Counted from the stretch's first letter, positions 33,183 to 43,188 are shown. The stretch: DNA of 64,000 bases from Elusimicrobiota bacterium (GCA_016191335.1 JACPOW010000018.1:1-64000), one strand, 5' to 3'. Program-made: numbers and translations. The notes: generated by a model from the letters alone, not told the origin.

Positions 33183-34393
33183 AATTTTTTCTGCCGGCCG
33201 CAATTTCTGCGTGTCTCGCTTTGACCGGCTGCGGCTCCGCGATGGAAAAAGCGGTGATGGCGGGCAATCATGATGGCGTACGCAATCTCCTCCGATCCGG
33301 CGTCAGCGCCGAGTCCAGGAATAAAAATTGGGGTTTTAGCCGCCCGATCCTTCTGGCCGCCGAACGCGGAGACCTTAAAATGATCCAGCTCCTCGTTGAG
33401 GGCGGGGCCAAGCTTGATCCGGATGACACGACCCCATTGACGGTCGCAGCTATGAGCGGCCACCGAGATGCTTGCCGGTATTTCATCGGGAAAGGTCTCA
33501 GTGCCGAGAAAGTGATCGACATGCTTGAGCGGAATCCTAACTGGTCTGGCGCGGCAAACGGCGTACGGATGCTCCAGTCCCTCCAAACTCAGTCACCCGT
33601 GCCGACGACGCCGGCCGTCATAGCCGGGAGCGCGCCGCTGTGGCCCGCTTTTCCTGCGCCGAGCTTCGCCTCGCCGGAACGCCCCGACGACCTCGCGATC
33701 ATCGTCGGCATCGAGTCCTACTCCGACATCGCCTCCAAGGCCCCGTACGCCGAGCGCGACGCGGACGCGTTCAAGGCGCACGTCCGCGCTCTCGGCGTGC
33801 CCGAGCGCAACGTCGTCCTGCTCAAGGGCTCGAAGGCGGTCCGCTCCGCGCTCACCAAGAACGTCGAGGGCTGGCTGCCCCGGATGGTCAAGCCCGACAG
33901 CCGCGTGTACTTCTTCTTCTCCGGCCACGGCGCGCCCGACGTGAAGACAGGGCAGGCCTACCTCGTGCCGTGGGACGGCGACCCGAACTTCCTGGACGCG
34001 ACCGCCTACCCCGTCGCCAAGCTCTACAAGAAGCTCGGCGAGCTCCCCGCCAAGCAGGTGCTCGTCGCGATGGACTCCTGCTTCTCCGGGGCGGGCGGGC
34101 GCTCGGTGCTCGCCTCCGGCGCGCGGCCGCTCGTCGGCAGGATCGACACCGGCGCGGTGCCCGCGCGGATCACCGTGCTCGCCGCCTCGGCCGGCAACGA
34201 GATCTCCGGCTCGCTCGACGACAAGGGCCACGGCGCTTTCACCTACTTCCTGCTCGAGGGCCTGAACGCCGGCAAGAACACGCCCAAGGATCTGAACGAT
34301 TATCTGACGCCGCGCGTGCAGGACGAGGCGCGCCGCCTCAACCGCGACCAGACCCCGCAGCTCCAGGGCGACGGCGGCTGGCCGCTGCGCTGA
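33179..34393 (+). CDS. Lipoprotein with ankyrin repeats and a caspase-like (peptidase C14) domain
   Basis: The 404-residue product begins with a lipoprotein signal peptide (MKFFLPAAISACLALTGC; Cys18 lipidated). Ankyrin repeats lie at about residues 22-130 (MAGNHDGVRNLLRSGV, AERGDLKMIQLLVEGGA, MSGHRDACRYFIGKG), then a Pro-rich linker and a caspase-like fold from about 175. Catalytic His250 is in FFFSGHGAP and Cys301 in VAMDSCFSGAGG, so the dyad is intact. Bacterial caspase homologues cleave after basic or acidic residues in signalling or death pathways; here the enzyme is periplasmic or surface-facing. ATG 33179 overlaps the purF stop by 4 bases. The first 400 bases are lower in GC than the rest, suggesting domain acquisition. 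Confidence 0.8.
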   Translation: MKFFLPAAISACLALTGCGSAMEKAVMAGNHDGVRNLLRSGVSAESRNKNWGFSRPILLAAERGDLKMIQLLVEGGAKLDPDDTTPLTVAAMSGHRDACRYFIGKGLSAEKVIDMLERNPNWSGAANGVRMLQSLQTQSPVPTTPAVIAGSAPLWPAFPAPSFASPERPDDLAIIVGIESYSDIASKAPYAERDADAFKAHVRALGVPERNVVLLKGSKAVRSALTKNVEGWLPRMVKPDSRVYFFFSGHGAPDVKTGQAYLVPWDGDPNFLDATAYPVAKLYKKLGELPAKQVLVAMDSCFSGAGGRSVLASGARPLVGRIDTGAVPARITVLAASAGNEISGSLDDKGHGAFTYFLLEGLNAGKNTPKDLNDYLTPRVQDEARRLNRDQTPQLQGDGGWPLR

Positions 34394-34406
34394 CCCGACC
34401 GGGGAC

Positions 34407-34435
34407 TTGTTTTTTCCGGGCCTAGAGGGTATATA
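34407..34435 (+). promoter_or_regulatory. Promoter of the PilB/GspE-like gene
   Basis: TTGTTT (34407-34412), a 17-base spacer and TATATA (34430-34435) lie 8 bases before ATG 34444. A GGGAG between -10 and ATG could be a ribosome site only if transcription started earlier, so a leaderless mRNA is more likely. Confidence 0.5.
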
Positions 34436-34443
34436 GGGAGAGT

Positions 34444-36279
34444 ATGGCCTCACTTCCTGTCTACTGGAACCGCTGCGAGGGCGATGTCTGGGGCGAGCTG
34501 TACGCCATCAACCTCAATCATCCGCATTTCGACAACCTGCAGGGCGTCTACATGGTCTGGCTGGGAGGCAACAAGCCCGCCGCGATCTGCGCGGGCTCCG
34601 GCCTGATCCGAGAGCAGCTCGCCGAGCGCCGAGCGCAGCCGGAGCTCCAGGCGCTGCGCGACAAGTCGCTCCTCGTCACGTGGGCCAAGGTGGACACGGT
34701 CGCATGCAAGGGCGTCGAGCGATGGCTGCTCGAGAACCTGCGGCCGAAGGTCGCCAGCCGCATCCCGGATTCGCTGCCCGTCGAGGTCAATCTTCCCGGC
34801 CGCCCCGGCCAGGCCGCGCCCGACGCGGGCGAGGCTCCGAACCAGCTGTTCCAGGACCTGACCGCTCCCGACCCGGCGCCTCCTTCCATGCACGCCGCCG
34901 ATCCGATCGTCGCCGGAGCGCCGCCCCCCGCCCCCACGCCCGCCCCGATGAAGACTCCGGCCGCCGGCGCCGAGCCGCAGCGGCTGCCGCTCCAGGCCGC
35001 GTTCGTCGAGATCGTGAAGAGGGCCAAGGAGACGACGAAGGGCGGCATGTTCGGCGGCGGCGGCAAGGCCAAGCCCGAGGAAGAGAAGCTCGTGTCCGAC
35101 ACCGCGCAATGGATCCTGAAGGAAGCCGTGAAGCTGCGCGCTTCGGACGTGCACCTCGAGCCGCTGGAGAGCTCCCTGCGCGTGCGCTTCCGCGTGGACG
35201 GCATCCTCGAGGAGGTTCTCCAGATCCCGGCGGCGCTGAACCTGCGCGTCGTCTCGCACATCCGGGTGAACTGCGGCCTCGACCCGGAGCGCGGCATCGG
35301 CACGAGCAAGCCCGAGGACGCGCGCATGTCCCTCACGCAGGAGGGAGTCGAGGTGGACCTGCGCCTCTCGACCTTCCCGACGCCGAACGGCGACAAGGCC
35401 GTGCTCCGCCTGATCCCGCGGAACTCCAAGGTCCCGGCGCTCGAGGAGATCGGCCTCGACCCGAAGATCACCGACGCCCTGCGCGCGGTCAGCACTCGCC
35501 CCCAGGGGATGTTCATCGTGACCGGCCCCACCGGCAGCGGCAAATCCACGACCCTTTACACCTTGCTCCAGCAGATCAACTCCCCGTCGCGGAACATCGT
35601 CACGCTCGAGGACCCGATCGAGAAGAAGATCCCCGGGGTCAACCAGGGCATGATCCAGCCCAAGGCCGGCTTCGGCTTCGCCGAGGGCCTGCGGGCGATC
35701 CTGCGCCAGGACCCGAACGTGATCATGGTCGGCGAGATCCGCGACCTGGAGACCGCGGAGATCGCGGTGTCGGCCTCCCTGACCGGCCACATGATCTTCA
35801 CGACTTTGCACACGAACAGCGCGCTGGGCTCGATCACGCGCCTCTTCGACATGGGCCTGGAGCCGTTCCTGATCGCCTCCGCGCTGACCGCCGTCTCCGC
35901 TCAGCGCCTGGCGCGCCGCGTGTGCGAGACCTGCGCGAAGCCCTACGAGCCGACCGCCGCGGAGGTCGCCGAGGTCGAGCACCGCGTGAAGAGCGCCGGG
36001 ATCCGCATGCCGGACGGCCTGCTGAAGAACCTGAAGCAGGGCGCCGGCTGCGCCGCCTGCCGGCAGAGCGGCTACCTCGGCCGCGCCCTGCTCTTCGAGT
36101 ACGTCGGGATCAGCCCGACCTTGCGGTCGCTGATCCTCAAGAAGGCGGGACTCGACGACCTGCGCGCGGCCGCGCTCAAGGACGGCAACGACCCCCTGAT
36201 CGCCGACGGCCTGCGCAAGGCCGCGGCCGGGGTCATCTCGATCTCCGAGGTGTTCCGCGTCGTCGATTCGACGGACTAG
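34444..36279 (+). CDS. PilB/GspE-type secretion ATPase with GIY-YIG-like N-terminal domain
   Basis: The 611-residue protein has a PilB/GspE motor in residues 190-611: Walker A GPTGSGKST at 361-369, the Asp box around TLEDPIEKKIPG, Walker B VGEIRDLETAE, the His box TLHTNSA, and a four-Cys zinc site (494, 497, 536, 539). Such ATPases drive type IV pilus or type II secretion assembly. The first 105 residues are unlike the usual N1 domain: GVYMVWLGGNKPA, CAGSGLIREQLAERRA and VERWLLENLRPKV follow a GIY-YIG nuclease order but lack the second Tyr. A Pro/Ala linker joins the parts. No pilus genes flank it. Confidence 0.85.
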   Translation: MASLPVYWNRCEGDVWGELYAINLNHPHFDNLQGVYMVWLGGNKPAAICAGSGLIREQLAERRAQPELQALRDKSLLVTWAKVDTVACKGVERWLLENLRPKVASRIPDSLPVEVNLPGRPGQAAPDAGEAPNQLFQDLTAPDPAPPSMHAADPIVAGAPPPAPTPAPMKTPAAGAEPQRLPLQAAFVEIVKRAKETTKGGMFGGGGKAKPEEEKLVSDTAQWILKEAVKLRASDVHLEPLESSLRVRFRVDGILEEVLQIPAALNLRVVSHIRVNCGLDPERGIGTSKPEDARMSLTQEGVEVDLRLSTFPTPNGDKAVLRLIPRNSKVPALEEIGLDPKITDALRAVSTRPQGMFIVTGPTGSGKSTTLYTLLQQINSPSRNIVTLEDPIEKKIPGVNQGMIQPKAGFGFAEGLRAILRQDPNVIMVGEIRDLETAEIAVSASLTGHMIFTTLHTNSALGSITRLFDMGLEPFLIASALTAVSAQRLARRVCETCAKPYEPTAAEVAEVEHRVKSAGIRMPDGLLKNLKQGAGCAACRQSGYLGRALLFEYVGISPTLRSLILKKAGLDDLRAAALKDGNDPLIADGLRKAAAGVISISEVFRVVDSTD

Positions 36280-36290
36280 GGCGATTTAGG

Positions 36291-36312
36291 GCCGGGACCC
36301 TTCGGGCCCGGC
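36291..36312 (+). terminator. Hairpin after the PilB/GspE-like gene
   Basis: GCCGGG (36291-36296) pairs with CCCGGC (36307-36312); an inner CC-GG pair closes a CTTCG loop with one A-G mismatch. No T-tract follows. Confidence 0.5.
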
Positions 36313-36343
36313 ACAGATGCGTTTAGGAAATTCCTTAAGCATC

Positions 36344-36349
36344 TAGTAT
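36344..36349 (+). promoter_or_regulatory. -10 box of purD (leaderless type)
   Basis: TAGTAT lies 9 bases before the GTG start at 36359. An imperfect palindrome centred on AGGAAATTCCT is just upstream, where the -35 should be; no consensus -35 is visible. Confidence 0.45.
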
Positions 36350-36358
36350 CATCATTCC

Positions 36359-37618
36359 GTGAAGGTCCTCCTTCTCGGCTCCGGCGGCAGGGAACACGCG
36401 ATGGCGTGGGCGTTGGCCCGGAGCCCCCGGCTCACGAAGCTCTGGGCCGCCCCGGGCTCCGACGGCATGGGCGCCCTGGCCGAGCGCGTCGCCCTCGACC
36501 CCCTCGACCCCGAGGCCGTTTCGCGTTTTTGTATCAGGAAGGGCGTGGAGCTCGTCATTATCGGCCCGGAAGCCCCGCTCGCCGCCGGCGTCGCCGACGC
36601 GGTCCGCGCGGCGGGAATACCCGCGTTCGGCCCGGGCAAGGAGGGCGCGCGGCTCGAGTCCTCGAAGGCCTTCGCCAAGGACTTCATGAACCGCCACGGC
36701 CTGCCGACCGCCCGCGCGCGCGTCGGCGGTTACGAGGAAGCCCTGGCGGCAGCCAGGGCGTTCGGCGGACGCTGCGCGGTGAAGGCCGACGGCCTCGCCG
36801 CCGGCAAGGGCGTGATCGTCTGCACGTCGCTGCCGGAGGCCGAGGCGGCGGTCGCCGCGCTCGCGGCCACCGGCGCCGGGAGCGTCCTGCTCGTCGAGGA
36901 GCTGCTGACGGGTCCCGAGATCTCGATGATGGCCGTCCTCGACGGGAAGACCTACGCCCTGCTGCCGGCCAGCCAGGACCACAAACGCCTGCTCGACGGC
37001 GACCTCGGGCCCAACACGGGCGGCATGGGCGCGCTGTGCCCGGTGCCGCTCGACGAAGCCATGCTCCGGACCATCCGGGAGACGGTGTTCGACCGCGCCC
37101 TCGCCGGACTGGCGAAGGACGGACTCGATTTCCGGGGCGTGCTGTACGCGGGCCTCATGCTCACGCCCGAGGGCCCCAAGCTGCTCGAGTTCAACGCGCG
37201 CCTCGGCGACCCGGAGACGCAGGCGGTGCTCCCCCTGCTCGACGCCGATTTCCTGGAGCTGTGCCTCGCCTGCGCCCGCGGCGAGCTGCGCCAAAGCCGC
37301 GTCCCGGCCCGCCCCGGCGCCTGCGTGTCCGTCGTCGTCGCAGCCGAGGGCTACCCCGAGGCGCCGAAGCCCGGCGCGGAGGTCACGCCCGGCGCCGCGG
37401 ACGGCCTCGAGGGCGTGATGGTGTTCCACGCGGGCACGAAGCGTGACGGGGACCGCTGGCTCGCGGCGGGCGGGCGCGTGCTCGCCGTCGTCGGCTTGGG
37501 CGCCGACCTCGCCGCCGCCCGCGAGCGCGCCTACGCCGCCCTGCCGCGCGTCGCCGGACCCCGCCTGCGCTGGCGGAAGGACGTCGCCTCCAAAGTCCTC
37601 GGAAGGAGCCTCGCTTGA
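36359..37618 (+). CDS. purD: Phosphoribosylamine-glycine ligase (GAR synthetase)
   Basis: PurD joins glycine to phosphoribosylamine with ATP. The 419-residue ATP-grasp enzyme shows [19 protein letters not shown] at the start, [32 protein letters not shown], and [13 protein letters not shown] with metal ligands. GTG 36359 fits the conserved N-terminus. It begins a purD-E-K-rarD run in which starts and stops overlap, and has its own -10 box. Confidence 0.95.
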   Translation: MKVLLLGSGGREHAMAWALARSPRLTKLWAAPGSDGMGALAERVALDPLDPEAVSRFCIRKGVELVIIGPEAPLAAGVADAVRAAGIPAFGPGKEGARLESSKAFAKDFMNRHGLPTARARVGGYEEALAAARAFGGRCAVKADGLAAGKGVIVCTSLPEAEAAVAALAATGAGSVLLVEELLTGPEISMMAVLDGKTYALLPASQDHKRLLDGDLGPNTGGMGALCPVPLDEAMLRTIRETVFDRALAGLAKDGLDFRGVLYAGLMLTPEGPKLLEFNARLGDPETQAVLPLLDADFLELCLACARGELRQSRVPARPGACVSVVVAAEGYPEAPKPGAEVTPGAADGLEGVMVFHAGTKRDGDRWLAAGGRVLAVVGLGADLAAARERAYAALPRVAGPRLRWRKDVASKVLGRSLA

Positions 37619-38100
37619 AAAAGAAACCGCTCGTCGGCATCATCATGGGAAGCAAGTCGGATTGGAAGACGATGAAGGCCGCCGCCGACGTTCTCCGTGA
37701 TTATGAAGTGCCGTACGAGGCCTCGGTCGTCTCGGCCCACCGGACGCCTCTCCGGCTGTTCAGCTACGCCGCCTCGGCCGAGAAGAAGGGCCTGAAGGTG
37801 ATCATCGCCGGCGCCGGCGGCGCGGCGCACCTGCCGGGCATGACCGCGGCGATGACCTGGCTCCCCGTCCTCGGCGTCCCCGTCGAGTCGCGCGCGCTGA
37901 AAGGGCTCGACTCCCTGCTCTCGATCAACCAGATGCCGCGCGGCGTCGCCGTCGCGACGCTCGCGATCGGAGAGGCGGGCGCGGCGAACGCGGGACATCT
38001 CGCGGCCCAGATCCTCGCGTTGAACGATCCCTCGCTTGCCAAGAGCGTGAGGAAGTTCCGGGACGCGCAGACCCGCAAGGTCCTCCGGGACTCGCTGTAG
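37615..38100 (+). CDS. purE: N5-carboxyaminoimidazole ribonucleotide mutase
   Basis: The 161-residue class I PurE rearranges N5-CAIR to CAIR. Motifs [14 protein letters not shown] and [10 protein letters not shown] (catalytic His) and the GGAAHLPGM loop are visible. The start is TTG 37615, overlapping the purD stop by 4 bases, with GGAAGGAG directly upstream. The presence of purK next door confirms the bacterial two-step route. Confidence 0.95.
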   Translation: MKKKPLVGIIMGSKSDWKTMKAAADVLRDYEVPYEASVVSAHRTPLRLFSYAASAEKKGLKVIIAGAGGAAHLPGMTAAMTWLPVLGVPVESRALKGLDSLLSINQMPRGVAVATLAIGEAGAANAGHLAAQILALNDPSLAKSVRKFRDAQTRKVLRDSL

Positions 38101-39209
38101 TGGAAGCGCTGGCGCCCGGCAAGACCCTCGGCATACTCGGCGGCGGCCAGCTCGGCCGCCTCATCGCCGAGGCCGCCAAGGCCCTCGGCTACCGGACCGC
38201 GGCGCTCGACTCCTCGGCGTCCTCGCCGGCCCTGCAGGTCGTAGACCTTCCCATCGTAGGAGCCGTCGACGACGTCAGCGCGATGAAGCTCGCCGAGGCG
38301 TCGGACCTCCTGACGCTCGAGTGGGAGCTGATCCCGGTGAAGGTGCTCGAGGCCGTCGCGCAGGCCCGGCCCCTCTATCCCGAGCCCTCCGTCCTCGGCC
38401 TCATCCAGGACCGCCTGACCCAGACGAATTTCCTGCGCAAGCACGGCTTCCCCCAGACCCCGTACGGCGAGGCGGCCACCGCGACGGGCTGGAAATACCC
38501 GGTGATCATCAAGCGCCGCTCCCACGGCTACGACGGCAAGGGCCAGTGCCGGCTCGGGAGCGAGGCCGACGCGCCCAAGGCCGCCGAGGTCCTGACGGCG
38601 CCGTGCGTGTGGGAGAAGCTCGTCGATTACAAGGCCGAGATCTCCGTGATCCTCGCCCGCGGGCGCGACGGGACGGTCGCCGTCTACCCGGTCGCCGAGA
38701 ACGTCCACCGCGACGGCATCCTCCACGCCACGCGCGCCCCCGCCCGGATCCCGCGCGACGTGGCGGACAAGGCCGTCGCGCTGGCGATGAAGATCGCCGG
38801 AGCGCTCGGGCACGTGGGCGTGATGGCCGTCGAGATGTTCCTCCTGCACGACGAATCCCTCCTGGTCAACGAGATCGCCCCCCGCGTCCACAACAGCGGC
38901 CACTACACCTTGGGCGGCTGCGCCGTCTCGCAGTTCGAGCAGCACGTGCGCGCCGTGTGCGGCCTGCCCCTGGGCTCGACCGGGCTGATCGCGGGGCCGG
39001 CGGCGATGGTCAACCTGCTCGGCGACCTGTGGGAGAAAGGCCCGCCGAAGTGGTCCGCCCTCGACGCCGTCCCCGGGGCGAAGCTGCACCTGTACGGGAA
39101 ATCCGGCGCCCGCCCCGGCCGCAAGATGGGGCACTACACCGTCGTCGGCCCGTCCGCCGAGGCGGAGTTCGACCGGGCCGACGAGCGGCTTCGACAGCTG
39201 CGCGGATGA
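38100..39209 (+). CDS. purK: N5-carboxyaminoimidazole ribonucleotide synthase
   Basis: The 369-residue ATP-grasp enzyme carboxylates AIR with bicarbonate and ATP. Conserved features are LGILGGGQLGRLIAEAAKALG, IIKRRSHGYDGKGQ, and the metal-binding end NEIAPRVHNSGHYTLGG. GTG 38100 overlaps the last base of purE. It feeds PurE. Confidence 0.95.
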   Translation: MEALAPGKTLGILGGGQLGRLIAEAAKALGYRTAALDSSASSPALQVVDLPIVGAVDDVSAMKLAEASDLLTLEWELIPVKVLEAVAQARPLYPEPSVLGLIQDRLTQTNFLRKHGFPQTPYGEAATATGWKYPVIIKRRSHGYDGKGQCRLGSEADAPKAAEVLTAPCVWEKLVDYKAEISVILARGRDGTVAVYPVAENVHRDGILHATRAPARIPRDVADKAVALAMKIAGALGHVGVMAVEMFLLHDESLLVNEIAPRVHNSGHYTLGGCAVSQFEQHVRAVCGLPLGSTGLIAGPAAMVNLLGDLWEKGPPKWSALDAVPGAKLHLYGKSGARPGRKMGHYTVVGPSAEAEFDRADERLRQLRG

Positions 39210-40063
39210 ACCGCCTCGGGCTCGCCTACGCCGCGGGCGCCTTCGGGCTGTGGGGGCTCGGCCCCTTGTACTGGCGCCAGCTCGCCCACGTCCCCGCGTT
39301 CGAGATCCTGCTGCACCGCGTCGTCTGGTCGGCGCTCTTCCTCCTCTTCGTGATGCGCGGCCGCTGGGGCGACCTTCGCCGCGCGGCGGGCAAGCCGAGG
39401 ACCGCGGCCCTCCTCCTCGCGACCACCGCGCTCATCGGCGTCAACTGGTTCCTGTTCATCAGGGCCATCGAGGACCGGCGCGTCCTCGACGCGAGCCTGG
39501 GCTATTACATCAACCCCCTCGTCAACGTGGCCCTCGGCGTCGTCGTGCTCGGCGAGCGCATGCGGCGGCTGCAGGCCGCCGCCGCGGTCCTCGCTCTGGC
39601 CGGCGTCCTCTGGCTCGTGAAGGCCCACGGGGACCTGCCCTGGCTGTCGCTCGCCCTGGCCGGGACCTTCGCGCTGTACGCGCTGCTGCGAAAGGTCTCG
39701 CACGCGGACGCGCTGGTCGGGCTCTCCTTCGAGACCTTCGTCCTGGCCGGGCCCGCGCTGGCGGGGCTGGCCTGGCTCGCCGCGCACGGCCGCGTCCCCG
39801 CCGACGCCCGGACCTGGCTCCTGCTGGCCGGCGGCGCCGGGGTGACGGCCGTGCCCCTGCTCTGGTTCGTCGAGGCCGCGCGTCGCCTCGACCTCAAGAC
39901 CATGGGCTTCCTCCAATTCCTCTCCCCGACCTTGCAGTTCCTGATCGCGGTGGCCGCCTTCGGCGAGCCGCTGTCGCGCGGCCGACTGCTCAGCTTCGCC
40001 CTGATCTGGGCCGCGGTCGGCCTGTACTGCGCCGACGCGGCTCTTAGGGCCCGCCGGTCCTGA
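39206..40063 (+). CDS. rarD: RarD/EamA-family transporter
   Basis: The 285-residue inner-membrane protein has ten hydrophobic helices in two EamA repeats and matches RarD: GLWGLGPLYWRQLAHVPAFE, LHRVVWS, NWFLFIRAIEDRRVLDAS, LGYYINPLVNVALG, and FLQFLSPTLQFLIAV. Substrates of RarD are unproven; related proteins export metabolites. It is coupled to purK by a 4-base overlap, so export of a purine-pathway metabolite is possible but unsupported by sequence. Confidence 0.85.
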   Translation: MNRLGLAYAAGAFGLWGLGPLYWRQLAHVPAFEILLHRVVWSALFLLFVMRGRWGDLRRAAGKPRTAALLLATTALIGVNWFLFIRAIEDRRVLDASLGYYINPLVNVALGVVVLGERMRRLQAAAAVLALAGVLWLVKAHGDLPWLSLALAGTFALYALLRKVSHADALVGLSFETFVLAGPALAGLAWLAAHGRVPADARTWLLLAGGAGVTAVPLLWFVEAARRLDLKTMGFLQFLSPTLQFLIAVAAFGEPLSRGRLLSFALIWAAVGLYCADAALRARRS

Positions 40064-40182
40064 CATCTCCGGCTTCACTTTCCGCCATCGCATCGATGCT
40101 ATCGCCGCTTCGCACGAGGAAGTAGCCATAGTACAACGACGATAGGATCCTCCCCGCTCAGGATTTCTCATCGTTGCCCTAA

Positions 40183-40206
40183 AAGTCCCGGCCACCCGTG
40201 GGACTT
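40183..40206 (+). promoter_or_regulatory. Hairpin and AT-box in the leader of the FtsH-like gene
   Basis: AAGTCCC (40183-40189) and GGGACTT (40200-40206) form a perfect 7-bp stem in the otherwise gene-free 40064-40300 interval. TAGAAT at 40261-40266 is a plausible -10, and an imperfect palindrome ATTGACC/GATCAAT spans about 40267-40282 just after it. I see no riboswitch that I can name. Confidence 0.4.
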
Positions 40207-40300
40207 ATGCCCGACCGTCGCGGACCCGTTCGACCCAAACTCCCCTGGGGCCGTCGCGCATAGAATATTGACCGTGATCAATTTTTCAGGGGTTTATCGA

Positions 40301-43108
40301 ATGAAAATCCGTCTTTCCCGCGTCATCGCCTCCGTTCTCGTCGCCGCCCTCGTCCTCGGCGCGCCCGGCTCGCAGGCCTGGGGCCAAGTCGCCGCGTCGG
40401 CCCGCGCCGGATCGGCCGCCGGCATCAAGGGACCCGTCCTGTCGCTCACCCCCGCCGCCGGCTCCTTCACGGCCCCCGCTCTGACCTTGTCCGCGCCCTC
40501 GCTCGCCGTCCCGACCCTCGCTCCGGCGCCGGCGGCCTTGGTCGCCGTGACGCCCGTCGCGGCAAAGCCCGTCGCCGTGAAAGCCGCGGTGCCCGCCGAG
40601 CTCATCCCCGCGCTCGACGCCGCCCGTCCCGCCGCGCCCGCCGCCGGCGACAAGAACGACGGGCCGATGGGCCGCCTCGCCTCTTTGTTCGACGGCCTGA
40701 AGGCCCGCCGCCCAGCGGTCGACGCGGTCGACGCCGGCTCCCCGAGCGACGCGCCGCGCGGCCCCGAGCTCGGCCGCCCCCAGCCCGCCCGCTCCGCGCT
40801 CGCCTCATCGAAGCGCCCCGCGCACAAACCCTTCGTCCCCGCGACGCGAGTCGTCGCCGCGATGGAGAAGCTCCTCGAGACCGACCCCGCGGCCGCGCTG
40901 AAGTCCGCCTCAGCCGCGATCGTCGACGAGAAGGAGCGCCGCTCCGAGGTGAAGATCGGCGCGCAGCGCATACTCGACGCCCTGCCCATCGCGAAGACCC
41001 TCACGCACTACCTCGACCTGCTCACCCTCGCCTCCCGCCCCGGCGTCCAGACCTCGAAGGAGCTCGGCATCGACCCCTGGTGGTATCTCCAGCGCACCGC
41101 GCTCAAGCGCCTCGCCCGCGAGGCCGATTTCCTGAAGCCCGGCTCGCCCGCGCTGGTCGACCTGCTCAAGACGGCCTACAAGGACCGCAACGCCTCGGTG
41201 CGCCTCGCCGCCGCCGACGCCCTGACCGCGCTCGGAGCGGACCCGGGCCCCGAGGTCAGCTACGAGCCCGCCCGCACCGCCCCGGCTCCGGTCATGACGC
41301 CCGCCCCGGCCCCCTCCGCGCCGCAGGCTCCGAAGAAGAAAGGCTCGTGGCTGCCGATGATCATCCTCTTCTCCGCGCTCGCCGGCTGGTGGGCGTTCAG
41401 CAACAACGCGCCCTCGACCCGGCCCCCCGCGAACCCGCCCGCGATCTCGCAGACGATCACCGCCCCGGACTCGGTCAAGGCTCCGGCCGCGGCCGACTCC
41501 GTCAAGGCGGACCCGAAGGACGCGGCCCTCGAGCAGATCGCCCGCGACACCAAGCGGACCGCCGACGCGGCGGAGCGCTCGGCGAAGGCCGCCGAGGAGA
41601 TGGCCAAGCCCAAGGGCACCAGCATGGGCTCCATCCTGATGATGCTCGCGATGGCGATCCTGCCCATCTTCCTGCTCGTCTGGCTCATGAAGAAGATGAT
41701 GGGCGGCGGCGGCGGCGCGGCCGGCGGCATCAACACCAAGCCCAAGATGGACCTCGAGAAGCCGACGGCGCGCTTCGACGACGTGGCCGGCATCGACGAG
41801 AGCCTCGTCGAGGTCCAGGAGATCATCGATTTCCTGCGCGAGCCCGCCCGCTTCAAGAAGCTCGGCGCGCGCATGCCCAAGGGCATCCTGATGGAAGGCC
41901 CTCCCGGCACCGGCAAGACCTTGCTCGCCCGGGCGCTCGCCGGCGAGACCTCGGCGACCTTCATCTCGATCTCCGGCTCCGACTTCGTCGAGCTGTACGT
42001 CGGCATGGGCGCGCGCCGCGTGCGCGAGCTGTTCGAGACCGCGCGCCAGAACGCGCCGGCCATCATCTTCATCGACGAGATCGACGCGGTCGGCAAGAAG
42101 CGCGGCGACGGCGGCCCCGGCAGCGGGAGCAACGACGAGCGCGAGCAGACGATCAACCAGATCCTCAAGGAGATGGACGGCTTCGACAACTCCTCCGGCG
42201 TCCTCGTCGTCGCCGCGACCAACCGCGCCGACACCCTCGACGCGGCGCTGACGCGCCCCGGCCGCTTCGACCGCAAGATCCACGTCGGCCTGCCCGAGGC
42301 CATGGGCCGCGAGGCGATCCTGGCCCTGCACGCGCGGAAGGCGCGCCTGGCCGCCGAGGTGGACCTGCGCCTGATCGCCCGCCGCACCGCGGGGCTCTCC
42401 GGCGCGTTCCTCGAGAACGTGATCAACGAGGCGGCCCTGCTCGCCGCCCGCCGCGGGGCGGACTCCATCAACGGCGCCGACATCGACGAGGCCGTGGACC
42501 GCGCCACGATCGGCGGCAAGCGCTCCCTGCGCCTGTCCGAGCCGCTCAAGCGCCGCATCGCGGCGCACGAGGCGGGCCACGTGCTGGCCAACCTGCTCAA
42601 CGAGAACGCCGAGGTGCGCGTGCCCGTCAACAAGGTCACCATCATGCCCCACGGCTCGGGCGCGCTCGGCTTCGCCGAGTCCGGCAGCGAGGAAGGCGAC
42701 AAGTACCTGTACACCCGCGCCGAGCTCGAGGCGCGCCTCGACACCGCCCTCGGCGGCCTCGTCGCCGAGAAGATCTTCTACGGCGAGTGGTCCACCGGCC
42801 CCGGCTCGGACCTCGAGTCGGCGACGCGCGTGGCGCGGGCGATGGTCCAGCAGCTCGGGATGAGCGAGGAGATGGGCCTCGCGCAGACCGCCCCGAACCA
42901 GTACGGCCAGAGCGCCTTCGGCGGCGAGGCCGACGCGAAGGCCCTCGTCGAGGTCAACAAGCTGCTCAAGGCGTCCATGGAGCGGACCGAGGCGCGCCTG
43001 CGCGCCGGGGCGGAGAAGCACAAGGCGATGATCGAGGCCTTGATGGTCAAGGAGACGCTCTCCGCCGACGAGATCGAGGCCATCGCGCACCCGAAACCCA
43101 AGCGTTAA
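40301..43108 (+). CDS. ftsH: FtsH-type AAA+ membrane metalloprotease with large exported N-terminal extension
   Basis: The 935-residue protein carries an FtsH core in residues 490-930: Walker A GPPGTGKT at about 534-541, Walker [12 protein letters not shown], the SRH motif [12 protein letters not shown], zinc motif HEAGH at 756-760 and the third ligand in [16 protein letters not shown]. FtsH degrades membrane and regulatory proteins. Before the core are a signal peptide, an Ala/Pro-rich stretch, a helical repeat-like domain (about 180-320), transmembrane helices near 348-366 and 445-463, and a coiled coil between. The usual FtsH periplasmic domain is about 80 residues, so this extension is atypical. 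ATG 40301 has CAGGGG upstream. Confidence 0.88.
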   Translation: MKIRLSRVIASVLVAALVLGAPGSQAWGQVAASARAGSAAGIKGPVLSLTPAAGSFTAPALTLSAPSLAVPTLAPAPAALVAVTPVAAKPVAVKAAVPAELIPALDAARPAAPAAGDKNDGPMGRLASLFDGLKARRPAVDAVDAGSPSDAPRGPELGRPQPARSALASSKRPAHKPFVPATRVVAAMEKLLETDPAAALKSASAAIVDEKERRSEVKIGAQRILDALPIAKTLTHYLDLLTLASRPGVQTSKELGIDPWWYLQRTALKRLAREADFLKPGSPALVDLLKTAYKDRNASVRLAAADALTALGADPGPEVSYEPARTAPAPVMTPAPAPSAPQAPKKKGSWLPMIILFSALAGWWAFSNNAPSTRPPANPPAISQTITAPDSVKAPAAADSVKADPKDAALEQIARDTKRTADAAERSAKAAEEMAKPKGTSMGSILMMLAMAILPIFLLVWLMKKMMGGGGGAAGGINTKPKMDLEKPTARFDDVAGIDESLVEVQEIIDFLREPARFKKLGARMPKGILMEGPPGTGKTLLARALAGETSATFISISGSDFVELYVGMGARRVRELFETARQNAPAIIFIDEIDAVGKKRGDGGPGSGSNDEREQTINQILKEMDGFDNSSGVLVVAATNRADTLDAALTRPGRFDRKIHVGLPEAMGREAILALHARKARLAAEVDLRLIARRTAGLSGAFLENVINEAALLAARRGADSINGADIDEAVDRATIGGKRSLRLSEPLKRRIAAHEAGHVLANLLNENAEVRVPVNKVTIMPHGSGALGFAESGSEEGDKYLYTRAELEARLDTALGGLVAEKIFYGEWSTGPGSDLESATRVARAMVQQLGMSEEMGLAQTAPNQYGQSAFGGEADAKALVEVNKLLKASMERTEARLRAGAEKHKAMIEALMVKETLSADEIEAIAHPKPKR

Positions 43109-43118
43109 GAAAGATTCA

Positions 43119-43137
43119 CCCGCCCTCCATGGGCGGG
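43119..43137 (+). terminator. Hairpin after the FtsH-like gene
   Basis: CCCGCCC (43119-43125) and GGGCGGG (43131-43137) pair perfectly around TCCAT, 10 bases after the stop. No T-tract follows. TATAAT at 43153-43158 just beyond is the likely -10 of the next gene. Confidence 0.6.
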
Positions 43138-43188
43138 CGGCCGCGCTCCCCGTATAATCACCTCAGACGGTGAACCGGGGAGGCTCCC

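Noticed and set aside
40064-40300. Possible riboswitch before the FtsH-like gene
   Set aside because: There is a hairpin but no conserved core of a riboswitch class that I recognise, and the gene is not a typical riboswitch target.
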